Source: Loripinus fragilis
Taxonomy: Eukaryota; Mollusca; Bivalvia; Lucinida; Lucinidae
Assembly (NCBI GenBank): GCA_964019695.1
Contig: OZ026515.1
Coordinates: forward strand, 43,205,994-43,269,993
Direction of reading: 5' to 3'
DNA: 64,000 nucleotides
The stretch's first letter is position 1, and every line of letters begins with the position of its first letter. The translations under genes and the position numbers were made by a program. The notes under the pieces are model-generated. The model was not told where the DNA came from and searched no databases. It saw only the letters and a program-made list of their open reading frames with translations. Below, piece by piece: positions 12,429 to 22,389 of the stretch.

Positions 12429-12896
12429 GAAATCGAAAACCAAATTGGCCTTCCGCGTGTAACCGGTTTACCTCTATACAATTATATAGCGGAAAGCAAG
12501 TTACACTATACCAATAATTTCAAGAATAAGCTGTTTAAAAATACTTCCCAAAACGCATGCGATAGTTCCATTTTGCAGTTTAACTCGCATGAAAATGTAT
12601 AAAATATGAAACTCGTGCAAAATTGCACGGATTTCATATTTTGAGCATTTCTCGCGGTTCAACACCAGGCGAGTTTTATAAGGCTTGGGAAAGTAGCAGG
12701 TACCTAGCTTGCGAAAAACAGCCCACCCGGTTCATAGAGGTAGTAAAAATAGCCGCTACATATAGCTTAGCGAAGGTAGATCCTCGAAGTGGTAGGCTTG
12801 CCGATTCAATTCTATTCCAGTAGTCGCCATTTTCCCTAGCGCTATTTTCCCTAAAACCATTTTTAACGTGCTAGCTTTCTTTCCTTTGGTACCTCT

Positions 12897-13122
12897 ACTG
12901 TCGTGCCAACGAAGAGTGACAGTGACGTCATGTTTTGTTTGCATAGTTATCAAGACTAAGAATCGATAGATCACTTGTGTATTTATCCTATCCTCAGGAT
13001 AGGATTAATGCACAAGTGATCTGTCGATTCGCATAAGCTCAAGTGGAGTGTACAAGTTAATGTTTTACTTATCATTGTAAACAAAACATGACGTCACTGT
13101 CACTCTTGGCTGGCAAGACAGT
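12897..13122. mobile_element. MITE-2, copy a
   Basis: About 45-bp terminal inverted repeats (ACTGTCGTGCCAAC and AGTGACAGTGACGTCATG) enclose a central palindrome (ATCCTATCC/TCAGGATAGGAT flanked by ATCACTTGTG). A second copy is at 44050-44274. Length ~225 bp; no coding capacity. Confidence 0.75.
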
Positions 13123-14570
13123 ACCTGTCTCTCTACCTTAGCCCCTAGCCTAATAAAACTCGTCATTGTTATCCGACATAATGTCGTTGGACGTCATCAT
13201 AGGCTAGGTCCCTATTTTTGCATGTCGGTGCCAATCAAATTCGTTACCAATTTTACTATCAAGGAATTAAATCGCCACTGTCAGTCATTTTGAATGATTG
13301 ATTCTCACCTTCTTCGAATTTTAGCACTTCTACCGTATGGGAATTATAAATACTTAATCAAAACGCAATAGCCAAATTGCCTTCGGGTAATTGCCATGTT
13401 ACGTGTACATTTTCATCCATTTGTGGTCTGTAATCAAAATACGCGCTCATGAAACCCTCCATTAACTTGTTTCATTTTTGCAACTTTTGCCGAAAAGGGT
13501 GGCAAGGGAAATTATAGTAAATTGGATTTAATATTTTATTTAATGTTACAATAGTGTTCTAATGATGAGCATTCAGATCCCATAAGACTTCCGACTCCAT
13601 CATAAGACAACTTGGGCATATTTATATCGCTATTTCGCATGTAAGCGATGCCTTTCTATCGATGTTTTATCCGTTATAGGCTTTCATTAGTTTGATTGGA
13701 TTGCTATAATTTTATCGCAGTTAGCTTTTTTGCATCACTTTACGTTTTCAATTAACAATTAATTTGCCCAGTATGGCTACGTTGCTGTATCGGCAGCGCA
13801 CTTTATTTCGTCGCGGAGCACAAAGGTAGCAGCAGTTCGCGGACTAATTGCCTAAAACGTCCCCATATGTCATGACGTGATGGGAAGATATAATATTGTA
13901 ATTACTCTTTTCGCTTTCTCCAGGGGATAGAACTCTATTGGTCTAATTGACAGACTTTCTAGGTAAATTCATCGATAACTGCTTTAAACATTAATTAATT
14001 GGATTTTCTGTATTGTAGAAGTGATATTAAGCATCTCTTAATTACGTTGATAGCGTCGTGAAGTTGGGCCATAATGTAAATATTACCAGTGATACCAGAA
14101 CTATTCCAGAAGGGAATATATTCCCTTTTCGAGCAATCCCATTTGATAACGGCAATTATCACACTAGGCGAACAGCGATGGTTCAGGTGAGACTGCGCTT
14201 CTGCGCTGTCTCACCAGAACCTTCGCTGTTTGCACATATATCCTATAGAAGTAGAGTGTAGCTCAGACCAAAAACTAAAACTCTAGCCCTACTTGGTAGC
14301 TCGGAATACGCGTTTTAAGAATGACTATACGGAGGACAAGAGTGACGTTGTCTTATGGCTTGACTTTCTTTTAATGCTCTTCTGATAGATTGAGATAAAA
14401 AGACTGTAAAAGGTAGAATTATTCCAAATAAACCCAGTTTAACTGTATCAGTACATGGTTGTACCGAAGCGAATTAGGTTTAGCTGTAATATCAAAGGCA
14501 TATTCTTTCCTCATAATACTATAATACATTTGTGCGTGTGAGTTTTTCTATAATTGTTGCTTTTTCCAGT
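13123..14570. other. Intergenic with one hairpin
   Basis: No gene found. A hairpin at 14167-14233 (GGTTCAGGTGAGAC paired with GTCTCACCAGAACC) has the GCGAACAGCG/CGCTGTTTGC ends of the short CAAACAGTG-type elements. Confidence 0.4.
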
Positions 14571-15910
14571 TACGAGGGATGTTCGAAATGAATTGCTTAT
14601 TGTCCTATATCTCGATATCCACGTGGGGCACGATAAAAAAAACTATATATACATATCTAGGTTTATTCAAGGTCTACACAACGGTGTATAGATGTACATG
14701 TTAGACTAAATGTAAGCCATAAAATTTGCTATATTAATGCACACAGTCATTGACCACTGTAGTAAAAATGGTTGGCAGAAGCGTCGACCAGAAAGATGAA
14801 ATACGGGCTTACATCAAAGCTCGCTTAAAACTTGGATGTTCTTTGAAGCAGCTTATGACTGAACTTTCTACTAATTAAGGACCTTCTTGTGTGTCTTATG
14901 ACACAGTTAGGTGCTGGGAAAATAAATTTGAATCTGGTGTAGAGTCCATCAAAAATGCAACAAAATCAGGTAGGCCAAAATTTGCATCTCCTATAGAAAT
15001 CGTTTCAAAAATAAAGAAAATCATTGAAGGAGATGCCAGATTAACAGTTCGTGATATTGCACGAAAAGAAGGCATTTCACTATCAACGGTTCAACTTATT
15101 TTGAAGAAGCATTTGAAAGTCTGAAAGATTTTTGCTAGATGAGTGCCACATCTGTTGGCTGATGAGCGAAAAAGACAACGGGTTAAAGTGGCCAAAAAGC
15201 TGCTTTAAATGTTTCAAACTTGTGGCAAAAAGCAGTTTGCCAATGTCGTCACAGGTGATGAAACTTGTGTCTATTATTTTGAGCACGTCAGAAAGGTTAG
15301 CAATAAGCTCTGTGCCACTTAACACAGCAAACGCCCAATAGTTGCCAAACGGTCTTTGAGCGCAAGGTAGGTTCGGCATGTAATTTTCTTCTCTGAAGGA
15401 GTCGCAATAAAAGTGCCTGTGGAAAAGGGCAAAAACATCACCGGAAAGTACTACAAAGACATAGAACTGGAGAAGCCGAAAAAATATTATCAGAAACGAC
15501 GCCCTGTCACTGGTTTTAAACATATCCGTCTTCTACATGGCAATGTCCCTGCTTATACCTCCCCAATAGTTACGACCTTTTGAAGAAAGAAAAAGAAGCT
15601 TTTTGCCTCACCTACCGTATTCTCTAAATCTTGCCCTATGTGATTTCTTTATGTTTCCAAAATAGAATAATTCCTTGCTGGGCGGAAATACTAGTCCTGA
15701 CAGGCACTTGGATCTGCTATTCATCAGTACCTTATTACTGTGCCCAAATCAGCGTGCCGTGACGCCTTCAGGAAACGGTTACATCCGCTGAAATTTTGCA
15801 TTTCTAGCCACGTGGAGTTATTTGATGGCATGAAATGAGCCATTTTGGAATAACTTAAAATTTGAGGTATCCAGATAGAAATAAGCAATTCTTTTCGAAC
15901 ATCCCTGTCG
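14571..15910 (+). mobile_element. Mariner-type DNA transposon, decayed
   Basis: ~1.34 kb, the usual mariner size. The 5' terminal inverted repeat (GAGGGATGTTCGAAATGAAT, from 14574) pairs with the 3' end at 15881-15910 (ATTCTTTTCGAACATCCCT), with a 2-base indel and one mismatch. A TA precedes the left end at 14571; the right TA is lost. It encloses the transposase pseudogene at 14768. Confidence 0.9.
14768..15841 (+). pseudogene. Mariner (Tc1/mariner) transposase pseudogene
   Basis: The ATG at 14768 opens a mariner transposase. Its N-terminal helix-turn-helix region includes RCWENKFESGVESIKNA and VRDIARKEGISLSTVQLILK. In-frame stops occur at 14876 (TAA), 15122 (TGA) and about 15140, 15207, 15321 and 15366, with a frameshift near 15580. 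The first catalytic Asp is kept (VVTGDET), the third is kept (LCDFF), but the middle one is replaced by Gly (LLHGN for the usual LLHDN). The D,D34D triad is therefore broken and the element cannot move itself. The - strand open frame here is an antisense shadow. Confidence 0.92.
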
Positions 15911-16111
15911 AGGGTTCATGGTGGCTACAGTAGGAGATCAATGAATGTAAACAACCCTCTGAAGGCGGTACTTATTTTGTTGTTCGCCAATTGATTGTGT
16001 TCACCCCTTTTATATTAAAATATTTACCAAATCTTTAATTTTAAATGTGATACCATAGGAAGACTATGCCAGTTTCATCAAACAAATTTTGTCGTACAAA
16101 TATTTCAATAT

Positions 16112-16482
16112 ATATCTTGGAAGAATGACAAACTTCATGGAATAACAGCATTGGAAATAAGCTTCTTGACATCAAACCAACTATTGGTGAATATCAATCA
16201 GTTGTTAGAAACATTAGAAAAGAAGAAGTAGTTTTAGCTCAACTCCGCTTAGGTCATACAAGAGTCACTCATTCATACTTACTACAAGGTGAAGAGCAGC
16301 CACAATGTGTTGGTTGCGACGCACCATTCACTGTACGTCACTTCCTTTTGGAATGTGGCGACTTTGCACAAGTAAGAAATAATTGCTTCCATGTTGATAA
16401 CATGAAAGAATTTTTTCAAGATATACATATTGATAGTATTATGACATTTTTAAGACAAATAAATCTTTTTAACAAAATCTAA
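16112..16482 (+). pseudogene. LINE ORF2 C-terminus (Jockey-like)
   Basis: After a TGA (probably from TGG) the frame reads through LAQLRLGHTRVTHSYLL, then CVGCDAPFTVRHFLLEC and INLFNKI to a TAA at 16480-16482. The 'RLRIGHTRLTHSYLL...C..C...TV.H.L..C' block is the standard C-terminal segment of Jockey-like LINEs. Only the 3' end was inserted, as expected from target-primed reverse transcription. Confidence 0.82.
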
Positions 16483-16806
16483 TTGCTATTTTTAAAATCA
16501 TGTTTTGTTTTACATTTGTATCAGACCATAATACAGATTATATTATGTTGTATTCTGTTCAGTTAGAGAACATGTACAGTTATCTGAATAGCTCTTTGAA
16601 ACTGTCAGATATTGTACATGGTCTCTTCTGTCAACAATCGTATGACAACTTATTATCATACAAACTCATCATCATCATTCCTTTTATTTTATCTTACAAA
16701 ATTTTACTCTTTCCATCCACATCATGTTAAGTTTAATACCGTCTGACGCTAATGACCCACAAGGGTTTATGCGTCGTTAAGCATCAATCAAACAAACAAA
16801 CAAAAC
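16483..16806 (+). mobile_element. LINE 3' UTR and tail
   Basis: Non-coding sequence after the ORF2 stop runs to CGTCTGACGCTAATGACCCA and ends in a (CAAA)n-like tail at about 16786-16806, which marks the 3' end of this LINE insertion. Confidence 0.6.
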
Positions 16807-17029
16807 TCCAATTTATAACGAGGCAAATTCGTCGATTTTTATTTCCCAGTGAAAGGTTATTTTAGAGAAAAGAGTAAATCACAAAATAGAAAGACCATTT
16901 CTCCTGCAACTAAGTCGACCTCGGATACCATTAAGTTCTTAACTTAAACATGCTAATTATGTAGTATACCCGTTGTTTATGTGGCAACTTGCTTAAGACA
17001 GTAAAATATACTTAAATGTGCAATTTCTA

Positions 17030-17475
17030 TATTTGACCTTTATATAAACTCAAACCCCAGAGGCCAGCGTGTGCGTAAGTTCAAAAGTCTTGCTTGCATT
17101 TTGTTCTATGCTTTATTGTCATTAATTTGATATGCAACATGACCACCATCAAAAATATTTTGACCTTTGACCCCATCTTAGGGATCGTAGGTGTGGGTTA
17201 GGGCAAAATATTTACTTGTATTTTGCAGGCTTTAATATGCAACACGCCATTTTCAGAAGAAAAAATGTTTTGATATAAGGTCGTTGGTGTGTAAAGGCAA
17301 AACGTTTCCTTGTATGGTGCCGTGCGCTTCATTCACTTTCATTTGATATGCAACATGTCCACTTTCAGAAAAAAATGTTTTGACCCCACCACAGGGGTCA
17401 AGGGCTTTTGCAAAATATTTGCATGTGACTGTGTTGTCATATGTTCCATTCCCTTTAACTTGATATGAAACATAG
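17030..17475 (+). repeat. Diverged tandem repeat, ~120-bp units
   Basis: Three to four units share TTGATATGCAACATG, a following TTTTGACC-type block and GCAAAATATTTRC. Divergence is high. Confidence 0.55.
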
Positions 17476-17484
17476 TTTGCGTAT

Positions 17485-17860
17485 TAACAACAACAGAAAC
17501 TAGGGCGAATATTTGTCGCCAGTAAAATGCAATTTAGCCCCCCCCCCCCCCCCCACGGTAGCTTAGACTGCTGTCTGTTCTAAGACGGTGGTTCTGTTGT
17601 TGATTTATTGTTTTATGTGCCTCCCATTGTATGTGGGGGATCTATGTTGGTCTTTGTTTTGGTATGCATTACTTTATGTCCTTTCTAGTTTTGCAATCAT
17701 CTTGACGAGGAAGAAAGAGCTGGTTGCTTTGTCTTGTTACTGTAAATGTCCTGTAGCTCTTCCTCACCGTGCCGTTGGTTGGTCTGCAGTTTGTGACTGG
17801 TATTTCCTGATCATACTCACTTTTTATGACCATATTCTGAAAAAGTTGATTTTTGGCCTC
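17485..17860 (+). repeat. Interspersed repeat R6, copy b
   Basis: Same AACAACAACAGAA and TTCTAAGACGGTGG blocks as 10795-11420, with a 16-base poly-C tract (about 17539-17554). Long open frames here are conserved neither in frame nor in sequence with the other copies. Confidence 0.6.
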
Positions 17861-18034
17861 GGCCATCCCCCTACCGCTCCACCCCACCAAACTCCACCAG
17901 AGGATCAAACCGAGGCTTCCAAACAAAATTTCCGTTTGATATGTTCCATAAATATTGTTCCTCTTTCCGCATGCAATATTGCACGACCCGCAGGTCTACA
18001 CTATAATCACTGTGTGAGTCTGTCCATCCCTCCG

Positions 18035-18358
18035 TCCGTTAGCAATTAGTGAAAACGCTCATAACTCTCGAACCACGTGGTATATTTTGATTACATGCAT
18101 GTCAGTATTGTCTAACCACAAGCATGCGTAAGAGTCTTTTTTTGATGGACAGACTTTGAGCATCAGTCCAGCCGGTCATGGCCTGTTATTGAAACTGCTC
18201 AAAACTCACTGCATCATATATTTTGATCAAATTTTGCATACTAATATTTTGACATTTTCTAGATACTGGTATACAAAAGGGTGACGCGGCTTCGCCAAGC
18301 ATCAGTCCGGCCAGTCGTGGTCAGTTAGTAAAAATACTCTTAACTCTTGAACCACATG
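18035..18358 (+). repeat. ~140-bp tandem units, split by SINE A
   Basis: Units share GCATCAGTCC, GGTCRTGG and GGTATATTTTGAT. The array resumes after the SINE at 18702, so the SINE landed inside an existing repeat. Confidence 0.6.
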
Positions 18359-18372
18359 GTATATTTTGATCA

Positions 18373-18701
18373 CCGGGCCGCGTAGAGCAGTCGGTAACGT
18401 GTCTGGCTACAGATGCGTGTCTGACTGCAGATCTAGGGGTCGCGAGTTCGATCCCGGCCTGGTCCCATACTTTCGTGGAGTTTGATCATTAAATAATTTC
18501 TACGGTCATTCTCCTCCCTTCCGCTGATTCATTCAAGAAGGGTTGTTGTCAGTTACAAGCGAAAGTATGTGCACGAATTACTGGTTAACCGCTTGTTCAA
18601 GCCTGCCCAGGAAAAAGTGTGATTAGGTGAACTGACCGTCCCGCAATGACCATAGCTGTTGACTTGGGACGTAAAGCAACAAAACAAACAAACAAAACAA
18701 A
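18373..18701 (+). mobile_element. SINE A, complete reference copy with TSD
   Basis: A 329-bp tRNA-derived SINE flanked by perfect 14-bp target-site duplications GTATATTTTGATCA (18359-18372 and 18702-18715). The head reads GGGCCGCGTAGAGCAGTCGG (A-box region) and later GCGAGTTCGATCCCGG (B box). The 3' end is GACTTGGGACGTAAAGC plus an (AAAAC)n tail. Other copies: 47498-47984, 48392-48586, and inverted at 50459-50947 and 51343-51841. Confidence 0.88.
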
Positions 18702-18829
18702 GTATATTTTGATCAAATTTGCTTGCTTATACATTTTAACATTGCTTGGGAACATGCAATTACATGTACCAGGTCTATAGATGAAATGCGTCATTCAGAA
18801 TCAACTTCCTTATATATCACCAAAAACAT

Positions 18830-18905
18830 ATTCTGAGCACCCAAAACTAATGTTTAAACTGATGGATAAGAAATATTCACAAATTCACGCTCAAAATGTA
18901 TGACC
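18830..18905 (+). repeat. Short repeat 'GAGCACCCAAAAC', copy a
   Basis: The block GAGCACCCAAAAC followed by TGATGGRTAAGAAA recurs at 19770-19850 and 34431-34490. Confidence 0.5.
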
Positions 18906-19382
18906 TGTACCTATATATGTACTTTTCAGACATTAAGAAGCAAAGACGCTGATCAGACTGTGTGGATGGAGCATGCTTGTCTGCATCGTTGATGTTCACA
19001 TGCAGCAAAACAGGTTTAACACAATTAACACGAATTAACCATGCTAGCAGTGTACGAATGAGTTGAATGACCAGAGAGTGCAAGCGTTTAGGCGGTACAT
19101 GCAAGTGGCATGTTCACAAAATATCTAATGATGTATAAAGAATTGAAGCATGTCCGCAGCGTGAAGGTTCATGCACAATACATGCAGATGCATTCAATGA
19201 TCATCTGTTGCAAGACGACTGTAGAGAACAGAGCGTTAACCTGGAGTGCTCTGCAGCATACGTATCGTTTACCCATTACATGCTGGATAATTTAATATTT
19301 TACATAAATCCCCATTTTTAAATATATATTTTTTTCTAATCAACATGAAGGGTTCAAGTTTTTGCATGTAACAAGTCGATTG

Positions 19383-19443
19383 GAACAGTGTGGACCCTTA
19401 TCAGCTGGCTTTTTTAAAAGCCGACTGATAAAGATTTACACTG
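19383..19443. repeat. Hairpin with AACAGTGT ends
   Basis: AACAGTGTGGACCCTTATCA pairs imperfectly with TGATAAAGATTTACACTGTT. It belongs with the short CAAACAGTG-type hairpins of this window. Confidence 0.55.
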
Positions 19444-21331
19444 TTTCTAAAAAAGGATATTTTCATGTTTAGCATGGTAATGGTTAATAAAGAAACAAAC
19501 AAGAGTGAGCAATTAGGAATCGAAGCGAGTTACCTCCCGCGTCTTGTCAACAGAGGGCGCTACTTAACACAACTCTCAATCAATAGTGACATTATTAGGC
19601 CTAATCGTCACCACCGAAGAAAGTCATAAAAGATTGAATCCGCTCGTGAAATTAATATATTAGTATTTTTTCCTGTGTTGCAAGTTCGAAAGCTCAAAGC
19701 AAACTTAATTTTACCAAAACTGTAAATTCCAACAATAAATTTCGCCAACAGTATGGCGTCTCAACGAGACGGTTCTTTTGAGCACCAAAACATATGTTAC
19801 AATTGATGGGTAAGAAAATATTTACAAGTTTACGCTCACAAATTTCGTTTATCTAAACCTGTGTTAATCCTTTGCCTGCTAGTGTCGTCTGCTAATAGTC
19901 TTTGAAAACAACATGGACCAAGAGTCAGACGCGACAAAATGTTGTGCTTGATAGGGATCCAAATCGTTACATACTCTAAAATTCTTTTTGAACAGTAAAT
20001 TTTGAGAGAGAGAAACAACAGACAGCAAAAAAATCATGTAAATTACTTAGCATGCAAGAAGTTAAACGCCAATAAATGCAACAGATGGCAAATCATTTTT
20101 GGCCTCTGAGACGGCCAGTGGTTTTAATATTTTCAGTTTCTACAGCCGGAAAGGACATATCTTCATATAAGCACATACTCTCAGTTCGTTCATCTCCTTC
20201 TTATTAACTCATGTATTTGCTTTTCTTTGAGATGTGACATAAAGTGCGTATGTTTTATTGAATTTATTAACTTAGTTGAGGGAAAGCAATAAATGCGAGG
20301 CTTGCCGAGCATTTTATCGCTTTTTCGCAACGAGTTTAAAATTTAAATAATACATTAGCACGAATGTTAGATTCTATTCATCATATGAGTTTGACATTAC
20401 TTTGAAATCGAATTTTTGGCGCGAAAACGTCAACATTTTGCCACCTTTAACTCAACGTTATGCTGGACGTCATTGTGTAACGTTTCTAAATCTGTAATTA
20501 CCGATTTTATTGCATTGCGTTCTCACTCCCAGATCTAGAGGCGACGACATATGATAAAACTGCTGTAAGCTGGTAAATAGAACCAGAAAATGATTAGCCT
20601 ATCTTCGAAGTTCACTGCTTCGACTGGATTTAATTTAATATTTTACAATTTTGACAGATTTATGATATTTCATAAATAAATGGAAATGATATTACATGTT
20701 CCTCTCACGTAATATCTTTTTTCCAATTTCAAAAAGAGCTGGAGCGATTCTGACACGTCATCATTCCATATTTATTTACATGCCGTGTAGTTGACCCATG
20801 TTGTTTTAGAGCCTGTTTGGAGACAAGTTACCCATGTTTGCTAGAGATATTGGCGTCATCCGTCAATATTCTTGGAATCAGGGTCAAATTCATAGCCCTG
20901 CAGAGATTAAATACACGGAAAATTTCCGCTTTCTCGATTTATCCGTCATGAGAAAAGATTTGGAACAAACTCAAACGCTTAAAATGATGAGCCGTTTTTC
21001 TTTATTTCTATATCACGCTATAACCAAGCGCCAATAAATCTTAGCGTTCACATTTCCGGCCAATTACGAATTACAATATCTCGCGTATAAATCGTTCCAC
21101 GTGAATAAGTCTGGATTCTTTTTCAATAAGCTGTCACTCTACCATTTCCGGTAGTATAATTACCTCCCTTAACTGGGAAAGAACATTTAGTGTTTTTATT
21201 GTGGTCGACTGTAAAAATTGAGACAAGCGAGAATCGATAGCAGGAATTTGGCGCTAGAGCTCAGCAGATGCCAGTAGCCAAACGTAACGGCATTGTAATG
21301 GCTGTACAGAAAGTATTCTGGACAAGTTTAG
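19444..21331. other. Intergenic, nothing recognised
   Basis: Apart from the short repeat at 19770-19850 no gene or element is supported. Confidence 0.4.
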
Positions 21332-21554
21332 ACTGTAAATTCGGAAATTTTCGCGAGAATTTTATTTTCGCGAATAGCGTTAAAAGACACAATTGCGACG
21401 TAAAAATTCGCGAACAGGGCATGATTTACCTATAATATTATCAGTAAACGACGGTTTAATATCGCCGATTTGCGAGGGTTTGATTTTCACGAAACTTCGC
21501 ATATGCGAAGTTTCGCGAAAATTAAACTCTCGCAAAAAATTCCGAATTTACAGT
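21332..21554. mobile_element. MITE-4, copy a
   Basis: Terminal inverted repeats ACTGTAAATTCGGAAATTTT and its complement, followed by CGCGAGAATTTTATTTTCGC-type subterminal sequence. It contains the palindrome CTTCGCATATGCGAAG. Copy b is at 35406-35626. Confidence 0.8.
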
Positions 21555-21688
21555 AATTGAAGGCAAATGAGTATGACCAGGAATGCCGCAACCACAGACC
21601 AGCCTATGGCACCACGAGGAAGAAACACATAACACTAACAGTCGCACGATAGCAAGAACACAATCAAAATATAGCAACCAGGTCCCGT

Positions 21689-21913
21689 GGTTATAAAACT
21701 TTTTTCGGACTCAACTCAAATGAGCACGAAATTTCAACTGCTCATCAAAACTAAAATGCTGATAAATAAATAGGTTTCTTGCTCTAAGTCTATCAGATGT
21801 TGTTTTTATCACACTAATAAATGTTAAAATGTCAACGATTGTTGGCATTTTAACATTTAAGAGCGGGATAATTTCGTGCTCAGCTGAGTTAAGCATGAAA
21901 AAGTTTTATAACC
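21689..21913. mobile_element. MITE-3, copy a
   Basis: Ends GGTTATAAAACTTTTTTC and GAAAAAGTTTTATAACC, with subterminal CTCAACTCA..TGAGCACGAAAT. The central palindrome is GTCAACGATTGTTGGC. Other copies: 33659-33884, 49236-49464, and a partial one at 63826-64000. Confidence 0.8.
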
Positions 21914-21919
21914 TTGGGG

Positions 21920-22385
21920 CCAGCTCTCTCTCTTCCCAAGCGAAATGACTGCAAAATTAGAAAGGACACAAAGTACTGCAATCACGGACCAAATACAAAA
22001 CCCCTACAAACATTGTGAGCAACAGTAGAATGGACAGAATTTGAAGCCACTAGGCGCGGGGGGGGGGGGTCGTCCTTGATTCATCTTACTGGCCAAATCT
22101 TCGCCATAGATTTTTCTTTGTCAAAATATAAACATTGTGGCTTCTTAACTTATGGGATGTATCATCACAGGGAAGCAATCAAATTAAATTAACATACCAT
22201 GATGAAGCAAAGAAAAACACTCTTAACTCACAGACAGTCTGACCAAAATAAAAAAAAAAAAACATTTACAACGAGGGACCCAGCCAAAAACAAACATAAT
22301 GCAAAAACCCGCCGATGCAAGTTTTAGATGCGAGTCGTCATTGAGACTGAGGCCTGACCCACCGTCGTATAATTAAAGAAGAAAG
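21920..22385 (-). repeat. Interspersed repeat R6, copy c (inverted)
   Basis: Reverse complement of the R6 family seen at 10795-11420, from the CTCTCTCTTCC block through CTTAACTCACAGACAG to GCCTGACCCACCG. Confidence 0.6.
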
Positions 22386-22389
22386 CATA

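Noticed and set aside
15083..15523. 146-residue - strand open frame
   Set aside because: Antisense shadow of the mariner transposase, whose motifs are clear on the + strand.
17588..18049. 153-residue + strand open frame with a hydrophobic start
   Set aside because: Covers repeat R6 and then unrelated sequence. Other R6 copies do not keep the frame, and no splice or start support is seen.
18373..18470. Genuine tRNA gene
   Set aside because: A and B boxes are present but the cloverleaf is over-long and poorly paired; it is followed by a SINE body, an A-rich tail and target duplications, so it is a SINE head.
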